Part shown: positions 19,412 through 29,600 of the stretch, piece by piece
Numbering within the stretch: the stretch's first letter is position 1
Layout: the number at the start of each line of letters is the position of its first letter
Assembly (NCBI GenBank): GCA_021804655.1
Contig: JAJZHE010000010.1
Span: 1 to 33,710 of the forward strand
DNA: 33,710 bases
Reading direction: 5' to 3'
Origin: Acidobacteriota bacterium
Lineage (GTDB): Bacteria; Acidobacteriota; Terriglobia; Terriglobales; Acidobacteriaceae
Translations under genes and position numbers: made by a program
The notes under the pieces: generated by a model
Database searches by the model: none
What the model saw: the letters and a program-made list of their open reading frames with translations, nothing else
What the model was told of the DNA's origin: nothing

Positions 19412-21445
19412 ATGGGACCCATTGTTGGCATTGATCTAGGAACAACAAACTCACTGGTTGCCTACATGCAAGGCAATGAACCAGTCGTGATCCCGGGTGT
19501 GGACGGCTCGAATCTGGTGCCGTCGATTGTGACGCTCGATCCGCTTTCTACAGACGCCACGGCTGAGGCAACGCCACGACCTACGGTGACGGTGGGCAAC
19601 TCCGCGCGACGCGCTCTGATCGCCACGCCGGAGCGCGCAATCTACTCTGTCAAGCGTCTGATGGGCCGCGGCATCGAAGACATTGGCGAAGAGCTGAAGC
19701 TCTTCCCCTTCCGTATTGCGCCGGATGTGCAGCCGGGTGAAGTACTGCGCATCACTCTGGGTGAAATGAGCTTTACCCCCAGCGAAATTTCCGCCTACAT
19801 CTTGCGACAGTTGAAGCGTAACGCTGAGCGTTTTCTGGGTACACCGGTGAAGCAGGCAGTGATCACCGTGCCCGCCTACTTCAACGATGCGCAGCGACAG
19901 GCGACGCGCGACGCCGGACGTATGGCCGGACTCGACGTGCTGCGGCTGGTGAATGAGCCGACGGCAGCCGCGCTTGCCTACGGCCTCGATCGCGCAACCG
20001 ACGGCAGCGAGCCAGTGCGGACAGTCGCCGTCTACGATCTGGGCGGAGGCACCTTTGACGTCTCCATCCTCAGGCTGAACGACGGCATCTTTGAAGTCGT
20101 GGCAACCAACGGCGACACGCATCTGGGCGGCGACGACATCGACAATCTGCTTCTGGTGGTGGCGCTCGATGAGATTCGCGCCGAACACGGCGTCGATCTG
20201 CGACAGCAGCCCGATGCCATTCAGGCGCTGCGCAAGGCGGTCATCGAAGCCAAGATCGCGCTCTCCGCCGAGTCTGTGGCAAAGCTGGATATCGAACTGC
20301 CAGGCGGCGATCGCTATCGGCGCGAGATTCCCCGCGCGGTCTACGAGCAGTTGATTTCCCCCGTACTGGAACGCACAGCCGGTCCGTGCAGGCAGGCGCT
20401 TGCCGACGCTGGCATAGTTCCGGAGCAGGTCGATGAAGTGGTGCTGGTCGGTGGCTCCACGCGCATTCCAGCCGTGCGCACGCTGGTGGATGAAATCTTC
20501 CACCTGAGCGCGCGCGGGCGCAAGCCGCACACCGAGCTGAACCCGGATGAAGTGGTGGCGATGGGAGCCGCGGTTCAGGCCAGCATTCTCGCCGGCAACT
20601 CCGCAGCGACCGATCAGTTGCTCTTGCTCGACGTTACGCCGCTTTCGCTCGGTATCGAGGCGCTGGGCGGCGTGGTGGCGCGCGTCCTGCAGCGCAATTC
20701 CACGATTCCCGCCTCCGCCACCGAACACTTCACCACCGGAGTGGACGGACAGACCAACGTTGCTATTCACGTGCTCCAGGGTGAGCGCGAGTTGGCCAGG
20801 GACTGCCGGTCGCTGGCGAGATTTGACCTGAAAGGAATTCCTCCGATGCCCGCAGGTCTGCCGCGCATCGAGGTCAAGTTTCTGATCGACGCCAACGGCA
20901 TTCTGCAGGTCTCCGCGCGCGAGCAGCGCTCCGGAATCGAGGCGCAGATTGAAGTCAAACCCACGTATGGATTGACGGACGAACAAGTGGAGACGATGAT
21001 CCTGGACTCCTTTGACCACGCCGAAGAAGACTTCGCTGAGCGACAGTTGATCGAGGCGCGTCTTGAGGCCGACACCATCCTGAGCGCCGTGGCCAAGGCT
21101 CCGGAAAATGCAGCCTGGAGCCTCCTCACCGAGAACGAGCGATCTGCCGTCTTTGCCGCGCGCGATCATCTGGCCGCAACGCAGTCGGGCAGCGATTTGA
21201 AAGCGATTCGAGCGGCGACAACGGCGCTCGATCAGGCGACGCGGCGCTTCGCCGAGCTGATGATGGATCAGGCGGTGTCCGCGGCGATGCGCGGCAAAAC
21301 CATGCAGGCGGCGGATCGGACGCTCAACGCTGACGAGATTCATGCGCCGCATCCTTTCGCGCCCGCACAGATCAACCAGCAACCTGACCAGCAACCCGAG
21401 CAGCAACTTGCGACAACATCCGCAACCGGAGAAAGCCATGACTGA
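19412..21445 (+). CDS. hscA: Hsp70-family Fe-S chaperone
   Basis: GIDLGTTNSLVAYM, AVYDLGGGTFDVSIL, VLVGGSTRIPAVR; located between hscB and fdx. Confidence 0.95.
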   Translation: MGPIVGIDLGTTNSLVAYMQGNEPVVIPGVDGSNLVPSIVTLDPLSTDATAEATPRPTVTVGNSARRALIATPERAIYSVKRLMGRGIEDIGEELKLFPFRIAPDVQPGEVLRITLGEMSFTPSEISAYILRQLKRNAERFLGTPVKQAVITVPAYFNDAQRQATRDAGRMAGLDVLRLVNEPTAAALAYGLDRATDGSEPVRTVAVYDLGGGTFDVSILRLNDGIFEVVATNGDTHLGGDDIDNLLLVVALDEIRAEHGVDLRQQPDAIQALRKAVIEAKIALSAESVAKLDIELPGGDRYRREIPRAVYEQLISPVLERTAGPCRQALADAGIVPEQVDEVVLVGGSTRIPAVRTLVDEIFHLSARGRKPHTELNPDEVVAMGAAVQASILAGNSAATDQLLLLDVTPLSLGIEALGGVVARVLQRNSTIPASATEHFTTGVDGQTNVAIHVLQGERELARDCRSLARFDLKGIPPMPAGLPRIEVKFLIDANGILQVSAREQRSGIEAQIEVKPTYGLTDEQVETMILDSFDHAEEDFAERQLIEARLEADTILSAVAKAPENAAWSLLTENERSAVFAARDHLAATQSGSDLKAIRAATTALDQATRRFAELMMDQAVSAAMRGKTMQAADRTLNADEIHAPHPFAPAQINQQPDQQPEQQLATTSATGESHD

Positions 21446-21860
21446 CGCGATCAACGAGAAACACTCTATTCCTACAGACAAACTGGTGCGCGTCACCTTT
21501 GAGCCAGAGGGGCGCACGGTCGAGTTTGAATTCGGCACCATGCCCTATGACCATCACGGCAAGCCAATGTCCTTTCTGGATGTAGCGGAAAACTACGATA
21601 TTTTCCTGGACCACGCCTGCGGCGGCTCGTGTGCCTGCACGACCTGCCACCTGTGGGTGAAAGAAGGCGCGGCAGGGATCAGCGAGGCTGACGACGACGA
21701 ACTGGACCGCATGGATATGGCCGCCGACCAGCAGTTGAACAGTCGCCTGGGCTGCCAGGCTGTGATTACAAAACCAGGCAACTACGTTGTCGAGATTCCC
21801 AAGTGGAATCGCAACTATGTCTCTGAAGGCAAGCCGCTGACGCTTGCCGAGAACCAGTGA
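21438..21860 (+). CDS. fdx: ISC-type 2Fe-2S ferredoxin
   Basis: HACGGSCACTTCHLWVKEG...LDMAADQQLNSRLGCQAVI-like pattern; start overlaps the end of hscA. Confidence 0.94.
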   Translation: MTDAINEKHSIPTDKLVRVTFEPEGRTVEFEFGTMPYDHHGKPMSFLDVAENYDIFLDHACGGSCACTTCHLWVKEGAAGISEADDDELDRMDMAADQQLNSRLGCQAVITKPGNYVVEIPKWNRNYVSEGKPLTLAENQ

Positions 21861-21870
21861 GGGTGACGGA

Positions 21871-22083
21871 ATGGCACGCGAAATCTACTGGACCGATGCG
21901 GAAGAAATTGGAATTCAGTTGCAGGAACTGTACCCGGATCTCGATCCGCTGACCGTCCGCTTCACCGATCTTCACCGCTATGTCGTCGAGCTTCCCGGTT
22001 TTGCCGATGATCCGGCCAAATCCAATGAGTCCCGACTGGAAGCGATCCAGATGGCCTGGTACGAAGAGTACCAGGACGCCTGA
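21871..22083 (+). CDS. iscX: Fe-S assembly protein IscX
   Basis: YWTDAEEIGIQLQELYPDLDPLTVRFTDLHRYVVELPGFADDPAKSNESRLEAIQMAWYEE is diagnostic. Confidence 0.96.
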   Translation: MAREIYWTDAEEIGIQLQELYPDLDPLTVRFTDLHRYVVELPGFADDPAKSNESRLEAIQMAWYEEYQDA

Positions 22084-22088
22084 GCCTC

Positions 22089-22205
22089 TAAAGCATTTTC
22101 CGGAAAGGTGTAAACCAAAACCATTCTGCGGATTGGATTTTTCCTCAAGAAAAATCCACCCTCACGAACTTCGGAAAGTTTATCGTATTTTCGGAAAATG
22201 CCTTA
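22089..22205. repeat. ~117-bp inverted-repeat (REP/MITE-like) element with internal hairpin
   Basis: Ends taaagcattttccg (22089-22102) and cggaaaatgcctta (22192-22205) are inverted (13/14); internal ggatttttc-ctcaa-gaaaaatcc hairpin at 22135-22157. Confidence 0.7.
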
Positions 22206-22766
22206 ATCCCAGTCTCGATTGAAGTGGCGACGCTCCCGCCAATCAAAGACATTTCGGTGCATCTCGATCGACGCCGACTCGCCGGGTATCAAGTAAACCG
22301 CAACCACGTCAAAGCGTGTGCGAATCCGGCGAAGCTCCTGCGGCAGCGAGCGAAGATACAGCCGAGCCATGGAGCGCAGCATTCTCCGTTTGCTCTGGTC
22401 CACGGCCAGTTGCGCCGGAACCATACCACGGCTCGTGCGCGTCTTGACCTCAACGAAGCAGAGCGTCGAGCCATCCATCGCCACCAGATCAAGATCGCCA
22501 CGCTCCTGCGGGCTACGCCAGCGGCGCGCAATTACTTTCCAGCCCTCGCGCTGAAGATGCCAGAAGACGATATCCTCCCCGCGCTCCCCGATGAGCAGAT
22601 GTGCAGGCTGTCTGGGAACTCCTGGGATATGTTGCATGAGCCATTGCACTGCGCCTCCAGAGCGCTGCAAAAATGCAATCCAGCCGCGCTGCATCCATCG
22701 ACCTGCACGTGAGTTTGGTGCCTGTCTGGTCCACGCCTGCACCAGCAGTTTGCGCTTTTGCACCAT
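22203..22766 (-). CDS. YraN/UPF0102 family endonuclease-like protein
   Basis: GERGEDIVFWHLQREGWKVIARRWRSPQERGDLDLVAMDGSTLCFVEVKTRTS. Start at MVQKRK is a choice; ORF extends to 22841. Confidence 0.88.
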   Translation of the reverse strand: MVQKRKLLVQAWTRQAPNSRAGRWMQRGWIAFLQRSGGAVQWLMQHIPGVPRQPAHLLIGERGEDIVFWHLQREGWKVIARRWRSPQERGDLDLVAMDGSTLCFVEVKTRTSRGMVPAQLAVDQSKRRMLRSMARLYLRSLPQELRRIRTRFDVVAVYLIPGESASIEMHRNVFDWRERRHFNRDWD

Positions 22767-22768
22767 CT

Positions 22769-22957
22769 TTACTCGCACTCTCCCGGACAGGCCGCCTTCG
22801 CCTGAGCGCTCATCGCCCGAATCGATCGCTCGACACCGCACATAAGGGATTCAAGTTGGCTCCATCGCAGCACCGAAGCAGCGATGAACTCGATTGCCAT
22901 GGCGAACATGCTGGCATCGTTCCACATTTCATGGTGCATGACAAGAGCGTGCTTCAT
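22769..22957 (-). CDS. Possible 62-aa small protein upstream of yraN
   Basis: MKHALVMHHEMWNDASMFAMAIEFIAASVLRWSQLESLMCGVERSIRAMSAQAKAACPGECE; stop lies 2 nt before a candidate yraN ATG. Confidence 0.25.
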   Translation of the reverse strand: MKHALVMHHEMWNDASMFAMAIEFIAASVLRWSQLESLMCGVERSIRAMSAQAKAACPGECE

Positions 22958-23136
22958 CCATCAACGAAAGCCTGAAGCCGCCCGTATCCGACCCGCGATC
23001 AAAGCGGGGCTGACGAAGCGCGACGAAGCCACCGAGATAGAGATGAAACACGCTCAAGCATCGTCAGCCGATTGCCGCAGGGAAGCGTGAACGACGGGAT
23101 TGTTTTCCTTGTCGCACTTCATGCCTATAATGAAGC

Positions 23137-25437
23137 ATGGCGATCCAGCAACCGAATCCGGGTGCGTTAGCGGATACATCGCCTGCTGCGTCTGCTTCGA
23201 TCGCTCAAGGCGGGGTAAAGCAGTCCGGCGGAAATGCCATTGCGCAACGTTTTGAGCGACTGATCCTCCAGGTGCATGAGCACCGTCCCAGCGAAAATCC
23301 TGACCCCATCCGCAAGGCATGGGACTTTTGCGTCCGTTTTCATGAGGGCCAGATGCGCGCCTCCGGTGAGCCATACATCATCCATCCGCTGGAGGTGGCC
23401 GAGGTGCTGGCGGAGATGAAACTGGACGCGACAGCGATTGCCGCCGGCCTGCTGCACGATGCCGTGGAAGATACGCCTGTGACCTCCGATGAGATCGCCG
23501 CCGAGTTTGGCGAACAGGTCGCGCATATCGTCGAAGGCGTGACGAAGATCGACAAGATACAGTTTGCCAATCGCGAAGACCGCCAGGCGGAGAATGTGCG
23601 CAAGATGCTGCTGGCCATGGTCTCCGATGTGCGCGTGGTGCTCATCAAACTTGCCGACCGGCTCCACAACATGCGCACGCTGGAACATCTGAAGCCGGAG
23701 CGACAGGAGGCGATTGCCCGCGAGACGCTGGATATTTATGCGCCGCTCGCTCATCGGCTGGGCATGGGCAAAGTGCGCGGTGAGTTGGAAGACCTTGCCT
23801 TTCGCTACACCGATCCAGTCAGTTATCAGCAGGTCTCGGAAGCCGTGGAAGCGCGCCGCGCCGACGGCGAGCAATTCATGGCGCACGTGGAAGAGACCAT
23901 CGTCGAGCAGTTGCGCGAACACAATATTGAGGCGCGCGTGGAGTGGCGCATCAAGCGCCTCTACTCCATCTGGCAAAAACTCCAGAAAGCGCAGGTCTCG
24001 GTCGATCAGGTCTTCGATCTGCTGGCCATCCGCATCATCACCCAGGACAAAGCCGGCTGCTATGCGGCGCTGGGGCTGATTCACATGCTGTGGCGTCCCG
24101 TGCCCGGGCGTGTCAAGGACTTTATCGCGATTCCTCGCGCCAACCTTTACCAATCCCTGCACACCACCGTGATGGGTGAAAACGGGCATCAGTTTGAAGT
24201 GCAGATTCGCACCGAAGAGATGCACCGGATCGCCGAAGAAGGCATCGCAGCGCACTGGAAGTACAAGGCCGGCGAGAGCGTCATCTCCGCCCGCGATGAG
24301 CAGCGGCTGGCCTGGGTGCGCCAGCTCGTGGACTGGCAGCGGGAGATGACCGACCCCAACGAATTTCTCTCCAGCCTGAAGATGGACCTCTACCCCGAGG
24401 AGGTCTACACCTTCACGCCGCGCGGCAAGGTCGTCATCGTCCCCGCCGACGGCACACCCGTGGACTTTGCCTACACCGTACACACCGAAGTGGGACACAC
24501 CTGCGTCGGTGCCAAGGTGAACGGGCGCATGGTGCCGCTGCGCACCAAACTGCGCAACGGCGACATCGTCGAGATCGTGACCCAGAACGGACATACACCC
24601 AGCCGGGACTGGCTCACCTTCACCAAAAGTCCGCGCGCACGCAACAAGATCAAGCACTGGCTGAACGAAAATCAGCGGCTGCGCGCCATCGACGTGGGGC
24701 GCAAGCTGCTGGAGCGCGAAGCGCGCAAGTTCAAAGTGCCCATGAACCGGATCGAAGACGGCGACCTGGGACGGCTGGCAGGCGACTATGGACTGGCGAC
24801 GGCCGTGGATCTGTTGGCGGGCATCGGCTTTGGCAAGCAGTCAGCACGGCAGGTGCTGAATCGCCTGGCGCCAGAGCTGTTGCACGCGCCCGGCGAAGAA
24901 CAGGAAGAGACCACAGACACCGGTGCGGCGGCCATGTCGGAGGCGGTCCGCAAGCTGCACCTGACCGGCTCGGATTCGTTGCAGGTAGAGGGTCAGAACG
25001 ACCTGCTCGTCTATCGCGCGCGCTGCTGCAACCCCATTCGCGGCGAGGAGATTGTCGGCTACGTCACGCGCGGCAAGGGCGTCGCCGTGCATGCCCGGAG
25101 CTGTCCCAATGTCCAGAACCTGCTCTACGAAAGTGACCGCCGCATCGAAGTGGAGTGGGCGCCGACGGCCTCGGAGATGGCCGGGCGCGCCCAGCGCTAT
25201 CCGGTCCGCATCACGGTCCACTGCGACGACCGCTCCGGCATGCTCAAGGAGATGACGGCCATCATCTCCAGCGACGACACCAACATTCGTGCTGTGGAAA
25301 CGCGCGACGGAGCCAACGGTGAAGCAATTGTCGAGTTTGTGGTCGAGGCTGAGGATGTACGCCACCTCAGCCGCATGGTGACTGGATTGCGCCGCCTGCC
25401 CGGAGTGCGCGAAGTGCAGCGTGCGCAAAAACTGTAA
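23137..25437 (+). CDS. rel: Bifunctional (p)ppGpp synthetase/hydrolase
   Basis: HD domain (GLLHDAVEDTPVT), synthetase motif PGRVKDFIAIPRANLYQSLHTTV (RxKD), TGS (VYTFTPRGKVVIVPADGTPVDFAYTVHTEVGH), C-terminal ACT. Confidence 0.97.
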   Translation: MAIQQPNPGALADTSPAASASIAQGGVKQSGGNAIAQRFERLILQVHEHRPSENPDPIRKAWDFCVRFHEGQMRASGEPYIIHPLEVAEVLAEMKLDATAIAAGLLHDAVEDTPVTSDEIAAEFGEQVAHIVEGVTKIDKIQFANREDRQAENVRKMLLAMVSDVRVVLIKLADRLHNMRTLEHLKPERQEAIARETLDIYAPLAHRLGMGKVRGELEDLAFRYTDPVSYQQVSEAVEARRADGEQFMAHVEETIVEQLREHNIEARVEWRIKRLYSIWQKLQKAQVSVDQVFDLLAIRIITQDKAGCYAALGLIHMLWRPVPGRVKDFIAIPRANLYQSLHTTVMGENGHQFEVQIRTEEMHRIAEEGIAAHWKYKAGESVISARDEQRLAWVRQLVDWQREMTDPNEFLSSLKMDLYPEEVYTFTPRGKVVIVPADGTPVDFAYTVHTEVGHTCVGAKVNGRMVPLRTKLRNGDIVEIVTQNGHTPSRDWLTFTKSPRARNKIKHWLNENQRLRAIDVGRKLLEREARKFKVPMNRIEDGDLGRLAGDYGLATAVDLLAGIGFGKQSARQVLNRLAPELLHAPGEEQEETTDTGAAAMSEAVRKLHLTGSDSLQVEGQNDLLVYRARCCNPIRGEEIVGYVTRGKGVAVHARSCPNVQNLLYESDRRIEVEWAPTASEMAGRAQRYPVRITVHCDDRSGMLKEMTAIISSDDTNIRAVETRDGANGEAIVEFVVEAEDVRHLSRMVTGLRRLPGVREVQRAQKL

Positions 25438-25478
25438 CGTCGAAACTTCATATCCGCAACGGACAAACGGGGACAAGC

Positions 25479-26540
25479 ATGCGTAAAGGAACGATCCAAA
25501 CCGCAGCACTGCTCTATGCCGCAGTCACCATCACCGCCGGCGTCCGGACGATGGCACAGAAGCCAGCCCTCGCCTCTCACCAGACAACGCCGCAGACCCT
25601 GCTCGCAACTCCACAGACCGTTGCCTGGGGATACTACTGGGCGCACGCGAAGCCGGTGATGACCGTGCACTCCGGCGACACCGTCACCATCCAGACGCTC
25701 TCCACCTGCGGCTCCGATGAGCGGCTGGAAAAAGAAGGTGTTGCGGCAAAGGATATTCCGCCGTACAACGAAGCGATCTTCCAGCAGGTCAAGGACCGCG
25801 GACCAGGCGGCCACATCCTCACCGGGCCACTGGCCATCGCTGAGGCCGAGCCGGGCGACGTGCTGGAAGTGGACATCCTGAAGATCAATCTCGACGCGCC
25901 TTTTGCCTGCAACGGATTCGGCCCGGGCCGGGGATTTCTGCCCAACGATTTTCCTTATGGGCGAACGAAGATCATTCCGCTTGATCGCCAGAAGATGCTC
26001 GCCCACTTTGCGCCCGGCATCGAAATTCCGCTGCATCCCTTCTTCGGCAGCATGGGCGACGCACCGCCGGAGTCCGCCGGTCGCATCGACAGCGCGCCGC
26101 CCTGGATGCACGGCGGAAACATGGACAACCGCGAACTGGTCGCCGGCACCACGCTCTATCTTCCGGTACACGCATCCGGCGCGCTCTTTGAAGTCGGCGA
26201 CGGCCACGCCGGCCAGGGCAACGGCGAGGTAGACATTACTGCGCTGGAAACCTTCCTGACCGGAACCTTTCGCTTCGTCGTGCACAAGCACCAGCATCTG
26301 CTGTGGCCGCGCGCTGAAACGCCCACCAGTTACATCACCATGGGTTTCAGCCCGGATCTGACGACGGCGACCAGGCTGGCCGTACGCGAGATGATCGACT
26401 TTCTCGTCACCCAGAAGCAACTCAGCCGCGACGATGCGTATATGCTGACCAGTGTTGCCGTGGACGTGGACATCACCCAGCTTGTGGATGGCAGCGTTGG
26501 CGTGCACGCAATCTGCCCGAAGAACATCTTCTCGCATTGA
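25479..26540 (+). CDS. Acetamidase/formamidase family protein with signal peptide
   Basis: AEPGDVLEVDILKI, HPFFGSMGDAPPE, WMHGGNMDNRELVAGTTLYLPVHASGALFEVGDGHAGQGNGEV. Confidence 0.92.
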   Translation: MRKGTIQTAALLYAAVTITAGVRTMAQKPALASHQTTPQTLLATPQTVAWGYYWAHAKPVMTVHSGDTVTIQTLSTCGSDERLEKEGVAAKDIPPYNEAIFQQVKDRGPGGHILTGPLAIAEAEPGDVLEVDILKINLDAPFACNGFGPGRGFLPNDFPYGRTKIIPLDRQKMLAHFAPGIEIPLHPFFGSMGDAPPESAGRIDSAPPWMHGGNMDNRELVAGTTLYLPVHASGALFEVGDGHAGQGNGEVDITALETFLTGTFRFVVHKHQHLLWPRAETPTSYITMGFSPDLTTATRLAVREMIDFLVTQKQLSRDDAYMLTSVAVDVDITQLVDGSVGVHAICPKNIFSH

Positions 26541-26625
26541 GGCGAATTGCAGCGATGATCCGGTCATCGTGGAAAAGTTCTGGCGAAGCATGGGCTGGTC
26601 GGCTTTACAATCATGCTTGCCACCC

Positions 26626-29600
26626 ATGCTGAATCCTGCCAGCCTGCTGTCGAAAAAGACCTCTCGCCGAGTCAGTTGCAGGATTGCGGCAGTCCTTTTT
26701 TGTGTCGCTTCCTCTCTGGCTCCATACGGCCTGCCAATGCAGGCCCAGCAGCGATCCCAGACCGCCCAGAGCGGCGCGGCAGGCTCTTCGATCGCGCGTT
26801 CCTCGTCCTCGGAGCAGGTTCAGCGCGTGGTGCTTTTGCTGCGCGGATCAGACGTGCAGCAAAAAGCTCTGGCTACGCTGCTGGACCAACAGCAGACACC
26901 GGGAAGCTCCGCATTTCACCAGTGGCTGACGCCCGCCGAGTTCGCTGCTCAATTTGCGCCCACAACCGCGCAGACTGCTGCTGTCACCCACTGGCTCACT
27001 GCGCAGGGATTGACCGTGGAGCCGCTGCCGACAAGTCGCCTATGGATTGTCTTCAGCGGAACGCGCGCTCAAGTGGAGACAGCGTTTCAGGCGCGATTGA
27101 CAACAGCCGGAGCGGATGCCGATGGTGTGCCCATTTTGCGCTTTGCCGCGCAGCCGGTGATTCCCCCGGCGATTGCTCAGCAGGTGGTCGGTGTGGTTTC
27201 CCTGGATGGCGTACGTGTGACAGCAGCGTTGACTCCAGCAGTGAATACAGACGCAGCGACACTTGCGGTAGCCAGCACGTCCAATCCCTCTCTCCCGCTG
27301 ACGCCCATGCTGCTGGCACAGACCGGCGCACTGATCGCGCCAGAGAAGACCGCTGCAGCAGCGCAAACCGGCGCTCAACTGAGTGTAGCGGCGGATGCGA
27401 ATACAAGCGGTGGAACGAATACCGGCACAGGAGCCACCATCGCGATTCCCACGCGCAGCAATCTGCGGCAGGAAGATGTCGCAGCTTTTCGCTCCGCATT
27501 CAACCTTGGCAGCGGTACGGGCCAGTTCGCCGTGCTGCCGGATGGGAACGACCCCGGTCGCACAACCGACGAATCTGCGGCCGCGGCGATGACCGATTGG
27601 GCCATGGCCGCTGCGCCCGGCGCTCAGGTCAACGTGATTCCCTCCGAGAGCACAAATGCGACCGATGGCCTGGACCTGGCCTTTGCGGCGGCAGTGAACC
27701 ATGCTGCGGGACATACGATTCTGCTCGGCTATGAATCCTGCGAGACAGCGATGAGCGCAGCCCACGCGGCCTTCTATGCCGCGCTGGACAAACTTGCCGC
27801 CGCCGAAGGCGTCGCTGTCGTTGCAGCCAGCGGCGACCACGGCGTGGAAGAGTGCGGCGCGACGAACAGCGCGCCCTCCACCGGCATGCAGAACGGACCT
27901 GCCGTCAACGCACTGGCTTCCACGCCCTGGAACCTGGCTGTTGGCGCAGCAACACTCACCTCCAGCAGCGCAGGAGGCAACTCTGCCGGGATTGCCGGCT
28001 GGGAACCGGCTTCGGCGACGGCGCAAGCCCAGGCGACAGGCGGCGGCGTCAGCGCACTCTACGCCACACCGACATGGCAAAGCGCGCAAGGGATGCCGAC
28101 AAGCGATCCGTCAACGGGCAGCGCATCCGGAAGCTCATCTGGCAGCGCATCCAGCAGCGGCGCAGCGCATCACCGCTACCTTCCCGACGTGGTCTTGCCC
28201 GCAGCATCCTCCGGCGCAGCTTTTTGTATGAGCGGAGCCAATCTGGCGGCATCCTGCAATGCGATGCAATCCAGTGGCAGTGCGATTGCAGCGGCGATGA
28301 TGGCCGGGTTGGCCGCTCGGCTTGATGCGCAATACGGCGCGCAGGGCAATCTGGCGCCGAATCTCTATCGCCTCGCGCGCATGGCGCCCTCAAATGCTTC
28401 CGGCACGACAACGAATGCAGCGAGTTCGCTTGCAACCGCCGCCGTGGCGCCTGCGACCCCGGTAAACACCTCGGCCACATCCGCTCCAGCGATTGTGGAT
28501 GTCACAACCGGTGGCAACCGGCTCTTCTGTGCCTCCGGCGCATGCTCTGCTTCCACCGCTGCGGATTCCACCGCCGGGCGCGTCGGCTTTGCCGCCGCTG
28601 TCGGCTACGATCTGGCAACGGGCCTGGGAACGGTGAATGCCGCTGCGCTGATGGCGCAATGGACGCGTCCCGATGCCACCGGAACCGATCAGGCTCAGGT
28701 GCTGATGACCAACCAGAACGGGTTGACCTACAACCCCTCCACCGACATCGATCTGACCGCCAAGGTTACCTCGCTCTCTGGCGGCGCGGTGCCCACCGGC
28801 ACTGTCCAGTTCTATGACCAGACCAGCCAGCAGAATGCAGGCACACCCGTCACGCTTGCCGCCGACGGCACAGCTTCTTACGTCGAACCCGCGCAGTTCA
28901 CCATTGGCGGTCACAACATCGAGGCCATCTACAGCGGCGACTCCACCTATGCGGGCGGAACCTCGCTGCCTGTCACTTTCAACATCCAGCCCAGCTCCAC
29001 CACGCTGGTCGTTGCGCCCTCCACAACCACGCCTGCCGCAGGAGCCTCCGTCACCGTCACCGGTACCGTGACCTCTTCGAATCCGGGCAACTCCCCACCC
29101 ACTGGCATCCTCACCGTCAATCTTGACGGCGTGCCGCAAGGCACAGCGAAGTTTGCCACCACCAGCAACGTGACCACCGCAAGTTACAACCTGACTTCGC
29201 CCACCTCCGGCTCACACACCCTGCAGGGCATCTACTCCGGAGACACCAACTACAACCAGTCCACTTCGCCTTCCGTCACCATCTCCATCGCAAAAATAGC
29301 AACGACCGTCTCGATCAGTGCAACCCCCAGCAAGCTGGCGCAGGGCACGCCCGAGAGCTTTACCGCGACCATTGCACCCGCTGCCGCCACCACCACTACG
29401 TACACCATCACCGGCACCGTTTCGTTCTATGACGGCGGAACCACGCTGCTGGGAACGGCTCCTGTATCCAGCAACGGCGCGACGCTCTCCGATATCGCCA
29501 TCTCCGCCGCCGTGGCCCACACCATCACCGCCGTTTACTCCGGTGACGCAACCTGGGCTTCCAGCACGAGCAGCCCTCTGGTTCTGGAGCCGATTCTGCA

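Noticed and set aside
21369-21415. cagcaacc-type short repeats at the hscA 3' end
   Set aside because: Encodes a simple QQPDQQPEQQ tail of HscA; common low-complexity C-terminus, not a separate element.
19451-21541. 696-aa minus-strand ORF opposite hscA
   Set aside because: Antisense shadow ORF of a conserved Hsp70 gene; no recognisable motifs.
23167-24657. 496-aa minus-strand ORF opposite rel
   Set aside because: Antisense shadow of a strongly conserved coding sequence.
25197-26627. 476-aa minus-strand ORF opposite the acetamidase gene
   Set aside because: Antisense shadow ORF; no motifs and spans the boundary between two real genes.
28120-28170. Ser/Gly/Ala-rich short repeats (GSASGSSSGSASSSGAA) considered as a nucleotide repeat array or CRISPR-like array
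   Set aside because: In-frame low-complexity linker of the S53-like protein; no regular spacer structure.
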